64,000 bases of DNA, taken from the NCBI RefSeq assembly GCF_002078605.1, contig NZ_MSJR01000006.1:124001-188000 (forward strand). The letters are read 5' to 3'. Source of the stretch: Salegentibacter sediminis (GTDB lineage Bacteria; Bacteroidota; Bacteroidia; Flavobacteriales; Flavobacteriaceae). The notes beneath the pieces are model-generated. The model saw nothing but the letters and a program-made list of their open reading frames with translations. It was not told the DNA's origin and did not search any database. Positions 37,354 to 46,232 of the stretch are shown here, one piece after another. The position numbers and the translations under genes were made by a program. The stretch's first letter is position 1; every line of letters begins with the position of its first letter.

Positions 37354-39927
37354 ATGCATAGAGAACCAAAACTGGAAAGATTTAATGAAAGTGTACTCGC
37401 GAAATACCAGGTTTATAATAGCATTTTTCTAACCTTACCCTTTGATGATATAAAAAAAACAGGGGCTTTATTGCCCTTGTTTCAGGAAATTTGTGAAGCC
37501 GGATTCGCTGAGAACAAAAATCCTTCGGAAATAATTGAAACCTTTTTTAATAAATACCAGGAAGATCCTTCTGAAAGTGAAAAGATAGACTTGCTTTTTA
37601 GGTTTATTCAGTATATAGAAAGACAGGTAGTATTGTTTGATGCTATAGAAGATGCCTCTTTCCCTGTAGTTAACAATATGGATGGGCACGGAACCCTTAG
37701 GAATATTAAAGAGGAAGCTGAAGCTGTTAATAAAACCTCTGAGCTCAGGGATTACCTGAAACGGTTTAAAGTGCGGCCTACGCTTACAGCGCACCCCACG
37801 CAATTTTACCCGGGTGCTGTATTGGGGATCATCACCGACCTGGATAAAGCCGTACAGAAAAACGACTTAACAACCATAAAAAATCTCCTGGCCCAGCTTG
37901 GTAAAACCCCGTTTTTCAAAAAAGAAAAACCCTCGCCATTCGATGAAGCGGTAAGCCTGATTTGGTACTTTGAGAATGTATTCTATCAAAGTGTAAGTCA
38001 GATATATAATTATTTGCAACAAAATATTTTTAATGGAGAAGATCCCGGAAATCAGGTGATCAACCTTGGTTTTTGGCCAGGAGGAGACCGGGACGGAAAC
38101 CCATTTGTAACCACGGAAATCACCCTGAAGGTTGCTAAAAGACTTCGGTCTACAATCCTGCTTAATTATTACAGGGACTTAAGAAAATTAAAGCGCCGTC
38201 TAACCTTTAGTGAGGTAGATGAGATCATTTCTGAAATCGAACCTAAGCTGTATGCCAGCGCTATTTCAAAAACAGGAAAAATTAAAATAAGCCTTGAAGA
38301 CTTAAAGTCTAAGTTGACTAAGATCAGGGATATAGTTCGTGACAAACATCAATCATTATTTTTAGAGGAAGTAGACGATCTTCTAAATAAAATTAACCTC
38401 TTCGGGTATCATTTTGGCACTTTGGATATTCGTCAGGATTCCAGTAAACACAATGAGGTGCTGGAAGAACTTCACCAATATAAGCCCGATCTCTTCGGTG
38501 GAAAATATTCCGATTTAACCGAGGAGGAGCAAATTGATGCTTTAACCAAAGTTCAGGGGAATATAGACCCTGAGAATCTGGAAGAAGGGATGGCTAAAGC
38601 TACCTTGTCTTCGATATATGCAATGCAAAGTATTCAGCAAACCAATGGAGAGAATGGTGCAAACCGATATATTATAAGTAACTGCGGAAGTGTGCAGGGG
38701 GTATTGCAGCCTTTTGCGTTTATGAGATTATGTGGTTGGGAAAAACCATCGGTAGATATTATCCCGCTTTTTGAAACCGTACCCGATCTAAGAAAGGCTC
38801 ATGAGGTGATGGAAGTTCTGTATAATAATTCGGTTTACAAAGAGCATCTTGAGCGACGCGGAAACAAGCAAACAATTATGCTCGGCTTTAGTGATGGAAC
38901 CAAGGATGGGGGTTACCTAATGGCTAACTGGAGTATTTATAAGGCCAAAGAAAAGCTTACAGAGATTTCAAGGAAATATGATATAAAAGTAGTTTTCTTT
39001 GATGGTCGGGGAGGGCCACCTGCTCGAGGAGGAGGAAAAACGCACCAGTTTTACGCTTCTTTGGGTCCAGGCATAGAAAATGAAGAGATCCAGCTAACCG
39101 TGCAGGGGCAAACCATTAGTTCAAATTTTGGTACTCAGGACAGTTGCCGCTATAATCTGGAACAGTTACTAAGTTCCGGAGTTTCGAACGAAATTTTGAG
39201 TGAAGGAGAAAATGTCCTTTCGGAAGAGGACAGGGAGACTATGGATAGATTGGCGGAATTGAGTTATACTACTTATACCGATTTCAAACAGCATCCAAAG
39301 TTTATTCCTTATCTGGAACAAATGAGTACGCTGAAATATTACGCGAAAACCAATATTGGTAGTCGCCCTTCTAAAAGAAATAAATCTGAAAAGTTAAACT
39401 TAAGCGACCTAAGAGCGATTCCTTTTGTGGGAAGCTGGAGTCAATTGAAACAAAATGTCCCCGGATTTTTTGGAGTTGGAACTGCTATGGAGTTTTACGA
39501 AAAAGAAGGGGAGTTTGATAAAGTGATCCATCTCTATGAGAACTCAGTGTTTTTTAAGACACTGCTGGAAAACAGCATGATGAGTCTAACCAAGTCATTC
39601 TTTGCTTTAACATCTTATATGAAGGACGACAAGGAATTCGGAGAGTTCTGGCAACTGATTTATGAGGAATATGAGCGTACAAAAAGAATGTTGCTCAAGG
39701 TTACCGGTTACAAAGAGCTGCTGGAAAATCAACCGGCAGGCAAGGCCTCAATTCAGGCCCGGGAACGTATCGTGTTACCTTTACTAACCATTCAGCAACA
39801 TGCCTTAAGAAAAGTTCAGGAACTACAGAAGCAGGGTGAAGCTTCTGAAGATTTGCTTGAGATCTATGAAAAGATGGTTACCCGCTCTTTATATGGAAAT
39901 ATTAATGCAAGTAGAAACTCCGCATAA
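37354..39927 (+). CDS. ppc: Phosphoenolpyruvate carboxylase
   Basis: 857 residues; anaplerotic carboxylation of PEP to oxaloacetate in the cytoplasm. Catalytic His in LTAHPTQF, Arg in DIRQDSSKH, Lys in GFSDGTKDGG, NIGSRPSKR, and both Arg of GRGGPPARGGG are present. Departures from the E. coli type: HPTE reads HPTQ, the HGRGG loop reads DGRGG, and the C-terminus is NASRNSA instead of QNTG. These look like a Bacteroidota subtype rather than decay, since all essential residues are kept. First gene of a coupled unit with the DinB-like and YihY genes. Confidence 0.92.
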   Translation: MHREPKLERFNESVLAKYQVYNSIFLTLPFDDIKKTGALLPLFQEICEAGFAENKNPSEIIETFFNKYQEDPSESEKIDLLFRFIQYIERQVVLFDAIEDASFPVVNNMDGHGTLRNIKEEAEAVNKTSELRDYLKRFKVRPTLTAHPTQFYPGAVLGIITDLDKAVQKNDLTTIKNLLAQLGKTPFFKKEKPSPFDEAVSLIWYFENVFYQSVSQIYNYLQQNIFNGEDPGNQVINLGFWPGGDRDGNPFVTTEITLKVAKRLRSTILLNYYRDLRKLKRRLTFSEVDEIISEIEPKLYASAISKTGKIKISLEDLKSKLTKIRDIVRDKHQSLFLEEVDDLLNKINLFGYHFGTLDIRQDSSKHNEVLEELHQYKPDLFGGKYSDLTEEEQIDALTKVQGNIDPENLEEGMAKATLSSIYAMQSIQQTNGENGANRYIISNCGSVQGVLQPFAFMRLCGWEKPSVDIIPLFETVPDLRKAHEVMEVLYNNSVYKEHLERRGNKQTIMLGFSDGTKDGGYLMANWSIYKAKEKLTEISRKYDIKVVFFDGRGGPPARGGGKTHQFYASLGPGIENEEIQLTVQGQTISSNFGTQDSCRYNLEQLLSSGVSNEILSEGENVLSEEDRETMDRLAELSYTTYTDFKQHPKFIPYLEQMSTLKYYAKTNIGSRPSKRNKSEKLNLSDLRAIPFVGSWSQLKQNVPGFFGVGTAMEFYEKEGEFDKVIHLYENSVFFKTLLENSMMSLTKSFFALTSYMKDDKEFGEFWQLIYEEYERTKRMLLKVTGYKELLENQPAGKASIQARERIVLPLLTIQQHALRKVQELQKQGEASEDLLEIYEKMVTRSLYGNINASRNSA

Positions 39928-40448
39928 TGATAGTCTCAGAGTTAAATAAAGGAGATTACCACGAGTTTTATCAAACTTATATAGATAAACTTCCCGGCGA
40001 TAAGTCGCTGGGAAGTTTGCTTATGGAAAATCAAAGAGAGCTTGAGGAAGTGCTCAGCATAATTACTCCGGAAAAGCTGAGTTTTAGGTATGCCCCGGGA
40101 AAATGGAGCCTGGCAGAAGTACTTCAACATATGATTGATGTGGAACGTATTTTTCAATACAGGGCGCTGTGCATAGCCAGGAATGATAAAACTTCGCTTC
40201 CTGGATTTGATCATGATGCCTATGTACCGGCTTCAGAAGCAAACCGTCGGGAACTTGAAGGCTTAAAAGAGGAATTTATAAATGTAAGAATCTCGAGTAT
40301 TGATCTTTATGCAAGTTTTTCTGAAGAAATGCTTCAACGTACCGGAGTGGTGAATAATAACAAAACCAGTGTCGGGGTCATAGGATTTATAAGCATAGGA
40401 CATACCCTTCATCATCTGGAGCTTTTGAAGAAAAAGTACCTGATATGA
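39927..40448 (+). CDS. DinB-family protein
   Basis: 173-residue four-helix-bundle protein of the DinB/YfiT superfamily. The His triad that binds a metal is visible as LQHMIDVE (His), FDHDAYV and GHTLHHLELL; PGKWSLAEVL is the family signature. Members include thiol S-transferases; the substrate here is unknown. TAATG overlap with ppc and ATGA overlap with yihY. Confidence 0.85.
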   Translation: MIVSELNKGDYHEFYQTYIDKLPGDKSLGSLLMENQRELEEVLSIITPEKLSFRYAPGKWSLAEVLQHMIDVERIFQYRALCIARNDKTSLPGFDHDAYVPASEANRRELEGLKEEFINVRISSIDLYASFSEEMLQRTGVVNNNKTSVGVIGFISIGHTLHHLELLKKKYLI

Positions 40449-41458
40449 ATTTTTTCAAGACCTTCTTTAGTTTACTGAAAAAGGCTTATTTCAGCTGGAA
40501 CCGCAATGATCCTTATGCAAGGAGTGCAACTATAGCATATTATACCTTATTTTCTTTACCTTCTTTATTAATCATAGTTGTAACAATTGCGAGCTATTTT
40601 TTTAAGCGGCAAGCGGTGCAGGGGCGAATCACTGATGAAATAGGAGAGTTTATCGGTCCCGATTCTGCAAATGCCATTGAAGCCATAGTCGCCAATGCGG
40701 CACTCTCGGGAGATTCTACCTGGGCTATTATCGTGGGTGTTGCGCTGTTGCTTTTTGGTGCTACCGGGGTATTCTTTCAGCTAAAGAAGGCAATGAATAA
40801 TATTTGGAATGTAGCAGCGAAAAAATCTAATTTTTTGCAATTACTTCTGGACAGAGTTATCTCTTTTGGAATGGTGCTGGTAATTGGCCTGCTTTTGCTG
40901 GTTTCAATGGTTATCTCTGCACTACTGGCTATTCTAAGCGATCATATAGACCAATTTGCACCCGGGGTAACCGGATTTATGGTAGATGTTACTAACTTTT
41001 TTATTTCCTTTTTAATTGTTACCACCCTTTTCGCTGCGGTTTTTAAATTGCTTCCCGATATAAAAATAAGGTGGCGAATAACCTATTTGGGTGCAGTTTT
41101 AACCACTATTTTATTCTTAATAGGAGAAAAAATACTGGGTTTCTATTTTGGTAGCAGTGAACCAGCCTCTGTGTATGGCGGGGCCTCCTCTGTAGTATTA
41201 CTCCTTTTATGGGTCTATTATACCTGTCTTATTCTTTTCTTTGGGGCCGAATTTACAGTTCAATTTGCTTTACATAGAAATGAAAAGGTGGTCCCAAATA
41301 AATATGGGGAGCCTGCGATCTACCAGGAGATGGAAAAGCTGGAGCAAAAACGGGTGCAACTCCAGGAAGAAAAAAAGATTATAGATACCCTTAAAAGTAA
41401 CCTGGACCTTGAGGAAGAAAAACAGAATAGAGATAAGAAAGATTCAGCAGAAAAATAA
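40445..41458 (+). CDS. YihY/BrkB-family inner-membrane protein
   Basis: 337 residues with about six membrane segments. N-terminal ARSATIAYYTLFSLPSLLI, NIWNVAAKK and GASSVVLLLLWVYYTCLILFFGAEFT are the family signatures. It ends in a charged coiled coil (EMEKLEQKRVQLQEEKKII). Once mis-named RNase BN; transport or envelope function is unresolved. Co-translated with the DinB-like gene. Confidence 0.9.
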   Translation: MNFFKTFFSLLKKAYFSWNRNDPYARSATIAYYTLFSLPSLLIIVVTIASYFFKRQAVQGRITDEIGEFIGPDSANAIEAIVANAALSGDSTWAIIVGVALLLFGATGVFFQLKKAMNNIWNVAAKKSNFLQLLLDRVISFGMVLVIGLLLLVSMVISALLAILSDHIDQFAPGVTGFMVDVTNFFISFLIVTTLFAAVFKLLPDIKIRWRITYLGAVLTTILFLIGEKILGFYFGSSEPASVYGGASSVVLLLLWVYYTCLILFFGAEFTVQFALHRNEKVVPNKYGEPAIYQEMEKLEQKRVQLQEEKKIIDTLKSNLDLEEEKQNRDKKDSAEK

Positions 41459-41547
41459 ATGACGACCTTTGCTTTTATTAATAAAGTTTAACGATAAACC
41501 TTCGGTTTTTTATAAAGGCCTTAATACCCATTGGCTCCTGTGATGTT

Positions 41548-41555
41548 TATCTTTG
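41548..41555 (+). promoter_or_regulatory. -7 box TATCTTTG upstream of the PfpI-type gene
   Basis: Exact TAnnTTTG, 25 nt before the ATG at 41581; no -33 recognised. Confidence 0.4.
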
Positions 41556-41580
41556 AGTAAAACCGAAAAAAGATAAGATT

Positions 41581-42129
41581 ATGGAAAAGAAAGTTGCAAT
41601 TTTAGCTACAAATGGATTTGAAGAGTCTGAATTGAAATCTCCAAAAGAAGCAATGGAGAAAGAAGGCTTTAAAGTGGATATTATCAGCATTGAAAAAGGA
41701 AAGATAAAAGGCTGGGCCGATGGGGGCTGGAGTGGTGAAGTAGAAGTAGACCGCACTGTTAAAGAGGTGAAAGCAAAAGATTATAACGGGCTGGTACTTC
41801 CTGGCGGAGTTATGAATCCGGATATTTTGAGAAGAGATGAAGATGTCCTGACATTTGTTCGGGATTTCTTTAAACTGAAAAAACCAGTTGGAGCAATTTG
41901 CCATGCAGGCTGGACCCTTATTGAGGCCGAAGTGGTGAAAGGTCGAACTATGACTTCTTTCAATTCTATTAAAACCGACCTGAAAAATGCCGGTGCCAAT
42001 TGGGTTGATAAAGAAGTAGTTGTTGATGAAGGCTTTGTCACCAGTCGAAACCCCAATGATCTACCAGCTTTTAATGCCAAGATTATTGAAGAAATTAAAG
42101 AAGGCAAGCACGATATGCAACATGCATAG
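41581..42129 (+). CDS. DJ-1/PfpI-family protein
   Basis: 182 residues. KVAILATNGFEESELKSP carries the Glu that contacts the reactive Cys; the nucleophile elbow is AICHAGW, with the adjacent His. Length and motif order match the YhbO/PfpI group, to which protease, chaperone and deglycase/glyoxalase roles have been assigned. Cytoplasmic, apparently monocistronic, closed by a terminator. Confidence 0.92.
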   Translation: MEKKVAILATNGFEESELKSPKEAMEKEGFKVDIISIEKGKIKGWADGGWSGEVEVDRTVKEVKAKDYNGLVLPGGVMNPDILRRDEDVLTFVRDFFKLKKPVGAICHAGWTLIEAEVVKGRTMTSFNSIKTDLKNAGANWVDKEVVVDEGFVTSRNPNDLPAFNAKIIEEIKEGKHDMQHA

Positions 42130-42152
42130 GGACTGAGATTGCTATGAAAAAG

Positions 42153-42193
42153 AAAAGAGGCCGTTTAAAAATCACTTTTTAGACGGCCTCTTT
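42153..42193. terminator. Intrinsic terminator, bidirectional
   Basis: AAAGAGGCCGT / ACGGCCTCTTT stem continued by TAAAAA / TTTTTA with a short ATCAC-containing loop; lies between convergent genes. Confidence 0.85.
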
Positions 42194-42208
42194 ATTTATA
42201 GCTCGGAA

Positions 42209-42523
42209 TTAATGATCATCATCATCGGAATCTTCCTCTTCAACTTCGTTTGTTTTTTCGGGAATTTCCACTATTGGTTCGTTAAAATCTGAATCATCAT
42301 AGTCTTCTTCATCGAAATTGGCCATCGTATTTTCAAGACGTGTACTCACTTTAACAAGGTACACGGTATCCTCGGTCTTAACTTCAACCGCATCAACCGT
42401 CTCATTCTTAGCGTTTTTAAAGGAGATCACCTGGTCGTCATCATATCCATCGGGATACTTCTCCACCAGGAGGCTAAGTATTTCTGGCGTAAGCTTTTTG
42501 TAATCAACAATTATTCTTTTCAT
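42209..42523 (-). CDS. Small acidic protein of unknown function
   Basis: 104 residues. N-terminal half (MKRIIVDYKKLTPEILSLLV ... GYDDDQVISFKNAKNE) looks folded and conserved; the C-terminal third is nearly all Asp/Glu (EEDYDDSDFNEP, NEVEEEDSDDDDH). No known domain recognised. Located between a PfpI-type gene (convergent) and aroB (same strand, 79 nt upstream). Coding status is supported by the terminator downstream and codon pattern. Confidence 0.75.
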   Translation of the reverse strand: MKRIIVDYKKLTPEILSLLVEKYPDGYDDDQVISFKNAKNETVDAVEVKTEDTVYLVKVSTRLENTMANFDEEDYDDSDFNEPIVEIPEKTNEVEEEDSDDDDH

Positions 42524-42602
42524 AGCGCGAATGGTTTCTGCAATAATAACAAAAAAAATATCTGATTTAGATTTTTAAATAAAACTATTAATTTTTAAAA
42601 AA

Positions 42603-43670
42603 TCAAGCTTTTCCATAAAAATCGAATGCTTTTTGAATAACTGCATTTGATACAAGACAGTCAATTAAAGGTTTCCCAATGTCTTCCAGCAGTACGAAAT
42701 TAATTTTTCCATATTCATTCTTCTTATCATACTTCATTAACTCGATTATTTTTGTAATATCCTGGTCCTCAAACTCTACCTTTCCATACATATCGAGTAT
42801 GTTACTGGTAATTTGTTCCATTTTTTTCTTAGGAAACTCTTTTAATTCTGAAGAAATAAATGTTGCTAAAATCATCCCAATCGCCACGGCTTCTCCGTGT
42901 AGTAGTCTTGTTTTAGAAGCGTGATTAAGGAAGTAAGATTCAATGGCATGTCCAAGGGTATGACCATAATTAAGGGTTTTCCTAAGATTTTTTTCATCAG
43001 GGTCACGGGATACTATTTTGGCTTTAATGGCGACAGATTCTTTAATAATATCGTCCAGATCTTCTAAGCTTAAATCTTTTAACGAAGTAAGCTTATTCCA
43101 GTACTTCTCATCCTTAATAAGACCGTGCTTTAAAATTTCGGCCAGGCCACTTCGCATTTCATTGGCAGGGAGGCTTTTTAAATAATCAGGGTCGATTAAA
43201 ACCATTTTGGCGTTATTGATCACTCCTATTTGGTTTTTAAGGTTCCCCAGGTCCACCCCGGTTTTTCCTCCTACTGAAGCGTCTACCATAGCCAATAGCG
43301 TTGTAGGAATATTTATATAAGAAATACCTCTTTTAAAACAAGAAGCTACAAAACCACCCAGATCTGTCACTACGCCGCCGCCAAGGTTCAATACCAGGCT
43401 TTTTCGGTCGGCTTCCAGTTCAGAAAGTACATTCCAGATCTGGCTGCAGGTTTCCAGATTCTTATGGCTTTCGCCTGCTTCCATCTCTATGACCTCTACA
43501 GGAGTTTCTGTTGCAAGCCTGGCAAGAAAGGCGGAAAGACAAAAATTATGGGTGTTGGAATCAACCAGAATGAAAATTTTTGAAGCCTTGTTTTCGGTCA
43601 GATAAGTAGCGAGTTTTTCGTAGGCATTATCCCTGTAAAAAACAGGGGCACCAATTGCCGTTTTTGCCAT
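42603..43670 (-). CDS. aroB: 3-dehydroquinate synthase
   Basis: 355 residues; second step of the shikimate pathway, converting DAHP to 3-dehydroquinate with catalytic NAD+ and Zn2+/Co2+. NAD-binding LNLGGGVVTDLGGFVAS, IPTTLLAMVDASVGGKTGVD and the metal ligands in HGEAVAIGM and LNYGHTLGHAIE are intact. Divergent from proline dehydrogenase. Confidence 0.95.
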   Translation of the reverse strand: MAKTAIGAPVFYRDNAYEKLATYLTENKASKIFILVDSNTHNFCLSAFLARLATETPVEVIEMEAGESHKNLETCSQIWNVLSELEADRKSLVLNLGGGVVTDLGGFVASCFKRGISYINIPTTLLAMVDASVGGKTGVDLGNLKNQIGVINNAKMVLIDPDYLKSLPANEMRSGLAEILKHGLIKDEKYWNKLTSLKDLSLEDLDDIIKESVAIKAKIVSRDPDEKNLRKTLNYGHTLGHAIESYFLNHASKTRLLHGEAVAIGMILATFISSELKEFPKKKMEQITSNILDMYGKVEFEDQDITKIIELMKYDKKNEYGKINFVLLEDIGKPLIDCLVSNAVIQKAFDFYGKA

Positions 43671-43748
43671 AATTTATAAGGTTTTAAATATCTTTAAAGA
43701 AGCCTCGAAAATAAGCAGAAATATTCAAAAAAATCAAAGTCTCTGTTT

Positions 43749-43756
43749 TATCTTTG
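43749..43756 (+). promoter_or_regulatory. -7 box TATCTTTG for proline dehydrogenase
   Basis: Exact TAnnTTTG, 19 nt before the ATG at 43776; directly followed by a 20-bp palindrome. Confidence 0.45.
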
Positions 43757-43775
43757 TTGTAAGAATTCTAACAAC
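43756..43775. promoter_or_regulatory. 20-bp palindrome between the -7 box and ATG of proline dehydrogenase
   Basis: GTTGTAAGAATTCTAACAAC: arms GTTGT/ACAAC and central AGAATTCT are perfect; only the sixth base pair (A/A) is unpaired. Its position over the expected transcription start suits a repressor site. Confidence 0.5.
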
Positions 43776-44978
43776 ATGATAAGAAGAAAAATATTTAATG
43801 ATACCAAAACAGCTTTTAAATTAAAATCTGATTTAGAACTGGACCGCGCCGTTTTCCTTTTTAGTATGATGAACCGGCAGCCTTTGGTGAACGCAGGGAT
43901 TTTTCTTACCAACCTTTCGTTAAAACTACACTTACCAATCGAAGGCTTGATAAAAAAAACCATTTTTGAACAATTTTGTGGGGGGGTTACCGAAGAGGAT
44001 TGTAAACCCTTAACCAATAAAATGTACGAGAAGAAGCTGCATAGCATTCTCGATTATTCCGTTGAAGGAAAAGAGACCGATGAGCAATTTGATGCTGCTT
44101 TAAACAAAAAATTGGAGCTTATTAAATACGCTGCAGAGCGTGATGAATTGCCTTTTGCTTTGTTTAAGCCCACAGGAATTGGCCGATTTGCGATCTGGGA
44201 AAAAACCAGTGAACGAATAAATTTAAGTGAAGCCGAACAACAAGAGTGGGAGCGTGTTAAAGAGCGTGTAAATACGCTTTGCCAAACAGCTTATGACCAT
44301 AATGTTCGTCTTTATGCCGATGCTGAAGAAAGCTGGATGCAAACCTCTGCCGATGAACTTATGGAAGAGATGATGCGCAAGTATAATAAAGAAAAGGTTA
44401 TTATTTTTAATACCCTTCAATGCTACCGGTGGGATAGGATGGAATATCTTAAAGACCTGCATGAAAAAGGGAAAGCCGAAGGTTTTAAGGTTGGTGCTAA
44501 AATTGTTCGCGGGGCATATATGGAAAAAGAGAATGCCAGAGCTAAAAAACATGGCTATGTTAGTCCCATCTGTGAAAATAAAGAGGCTACCGATGTAAAC
44601 TTCAATAGTATAATGTCCTACTGCCTGGCTCATCTTGACGAAATTGAGCTCTTTATTGGTACTCACAACGAGGTAAGCAATTACCTGGCCTTACAGGTTA
44701 TGGAAGATAAAAAACTTCCTTTAGACGATGATCGTATTTGGTTTAGCCAGCTATATGGGATGAGTGACCATATAAGCTATAACCTGGCAAGAAAAGGTTA
44801 TAACGCTGCTAAATTATTGCCGTTCGGACCTGTGCGGGATGTGGTACCTTACCTTTTGCGTAGAGCTCAGGAAAACACCTCTGTTAAAGGGCAAACAGGT
44901 AGGGAATTATCCTTATTGCGCGAAGAAAAACGCAGAAGAAAAGGAGAACCTACAAAACACGATCGTAAGGAATTTTAG
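43776..44978 (+). CDS. Proline dehydrogenase
   Basis: 400 residues, FAD-dependent oxidation of proline to pyrroline-5-carboxylate, first step of proline catabolism. Motifs: FALFKPTGIGRF, VRLYADAEESWMQ, FNTLQCYRWDR, KIVRGAYMEKE, FIGTHNEVS, FSQLYGMSDHISYNLA and LPFGPVRDVVPYLLRRAQEN. A single-domain enzyme (not the PutA fusion), so the P5C dehydrogenase is encoded elsewhere. Own promoter, operator-like palindrome and terminator suggest a regulated single gene. Confidence 0.93.
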   Translation: MIRRKIFNDTKTAFKLKSDLELDRAVFLFSMMNRQPLVNAGIFLTNLSLKLHLPIEGLIKKTIFEQFCGGVTEEDCKPLTNKMYEKKLHSILDYSVEGKETDEQFDAALNKKLELIKYAAERDELPFALFKPTGIGRFAIWEKTSERINLSEAEQQEWERVKERVNTLCQTAYDHNVRLYADAEESWMQTSADELMEEMMRKYNKEKVIIFNTLQCYRWDRMEYLKDLHEKGKAEGFKVGAKIVRGAYMEKENARAKKHGYVSPICENKEATDVNFNSIMSYCLAHLDEIELFIGTHNEVSNYLALQVMEDKKLPLDDDRIWFSQLYGMSDHISYNLARKGYNAAKLLPFGPVRDVVPYLLRRAQENTSVKGQTGRELSLLREEKRRRKGEPTKHDRKEF

Positions 44979-44998
44979 TTTTTAAGATTAAAATAAAA

Positions 44999-45037
44999 AA
45001 GGGCTGTTTTGAAAAGAAAACAGCCCTTTATTTTTTT
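44999..45037. terminator. Intrinsic terminator, bidirectional
   Basis: AAGGGCTGTTTT / AAAACAGCCCTT perfect 12-bp stem, 6-nt loop GAAAAG, T-tract; between convergent proline dehydrogenase and yebC. Confidence 0.9.
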
Positions 45038-45048
45038 GAGGATTCGTT

Positions 45049-45768
45049 TTAGTCCGTGCTTTCCTCCATAGTGTGATAAACATTTTGAACGTCTTCATCT
45101 TCCTCCAGTTTCTCCAGAAGTTTCTCTACATCTTCAGCCTCTTCAGGAGTTAGTGCTTTGGTAACCTGCGGGATTCGCTCAAAGCCTGAAGAAAGGATCT
45201 CGATCTCACGCTTTTCCAGTTCTTTTTGTATAGCCCCAAACTGGCCAAAAGGCGCATAGATATGAATTCCGTCTTCATCCTGGAAAACCTCTTCGGCACC
45301 AAAATCAATAAATTCAAGTTCCATCTCCTCTACATCCAGCCCTTCAGCAGCTACCCGGAAATTACAGGTGTGATCGAACATAAATTCTACCGAGCCTGAA
45401 GTTCCGAGATTCCCATCGCTTTTATTGAAGTGAGAGCGCACATTGGCCACTGTACGATTATTATTATCGGTGGCTGTTTCTACCAATACTGCAATTCCGT
45501 GAGGGGCATAACCCTCGAATAGTACAACTTTATAGTCGCCCTGGTTTTTGTCGCTGGCCCTTTTAATGGCACGTTCTATATTGTCTTTGGGCATATTAAC
45601 GCTCTTCGCGTTTTGGATCACTGCCCGCAGTTTTGCATTTGTGTCAGGATCTGGACCGCCTTCTTTTACAGCCATTACAATATCCTTTCCTATACGAGTG
45701 AATGCTTTGGCCATTGCCGACCAACGCTTCATCTTTCGTGCTTTTCTAAATTCGAATGCTCTTCCCAT
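45049..45768 (-). CDS. YebC/PmpR-family DNA-binding / translation factor
   Basis: 239 residues, usual length. N-terminal GRAFEFRKARKMKRWSAMAK, NMPKDNIERAIKRA, and DNNNRTVANVRSHFNKSDGN are diagnostic. Family members act as transcription regulators or in relief of ribosome stalling at proline stretches. A -7 box precedes the gene. Intact. Confidence 0.93.
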   Translation of the reverse strand: MGRAFEFRKARKMKRWSAMAKAFTRIGKDIVMAVKEGGPDPDTNAKLRAVIQNAKSVNMPKDNIERAIKRASDKNQGDYKVVLFEGYAPHGIAVLVETATDNNNRTVANVRSHFNKSDGNLGTSGSVEFMFDHTCNFRVAAEGLDVEEMELEFIDFGAEEVFQDEDGIHIYAPFGQFGAIQKELEKREIEILSSGFERIPQVTKALTPEEAEDVEKLLEKLEEDEDVQNVYHTMEESTD

Positions 45769-45792
45769 TTATTTTCTGAATAAAAATCCTTG

Positions 45793-45800
45793 CAAAAATA
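45793..45800 (-). promoter_or_regulatory. -7 box TATTTTTG (minus strand) for the yebC-type gene
   Basis: Plus-strand CAAAAATA, 24 nt upstream of the ATG at 45768; no clear -33. Confidence 0.35.
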
Positions 45801-45865
45801 TAAAAAAGCTTCCAATAAAAATCTGGAAGGTTTTTTTCAAGTTGCCTGGTGAGGCTTATATTTCT

Positions 45866-46153
45866 TTAAGCCGATTCTACAATGTCTTCTATGGCTCTGG
45901 CGAGTTTAAAATCCTTTTCGGTGACTCCATTGGCATCGTGGGTGGAGAGTGAAATCTCTAACTCATTGTAAACGTTACCCCAATTGGGGTGGTGCTGCAG
46001 GGCTTCGGCCTCAAAGGCAATGCGAGTCATCACAGTAAATGCATCTTTAAAATTATCAAACTGAAAAGAGGTGTGGATAGCATCTTCAGCATAAGTCCAT
46101 CCATCGAATTCTTTCAATTTTTTGTTGATTTCTTCGTCACTTAATTTTTTCAT
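45866..46153 (-). CDS. 4a-hydroxytetrahydrobiopterin dehydratase (PCD)
   Basis: 95 residues from the ATG at 46153 (MKKLSDEEINKKL), the typical PCD start; the frame extends 13 codons further without conservation. The catalytic motif is EAEALQHHPNW (His54-His55-Pro56) with a third His74 in LSTHDANG. PCD recycles the pterin cofactor of aromatic amino acid hydroxylases. Same strand as the RmlD-like gene. Confidence 0.9.
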   Translation of the reverse strand: MKKLSDEEINKKLKEFDGWTYAEDAIHTSFQFDNFKDAFTVMTRIAFEAEALQHHPNWGNVYNELEISLSTHDANGVTEKDFKLARAIEDIVESA

Positions 46154-46232
46154 AATGGTATAATTAAAGCTTAGTCGCCTAAAATTAAGCAACCGGGCGG
46201 GAAAAACCCGTTGTTTTCAGCATTTTTTGTGG

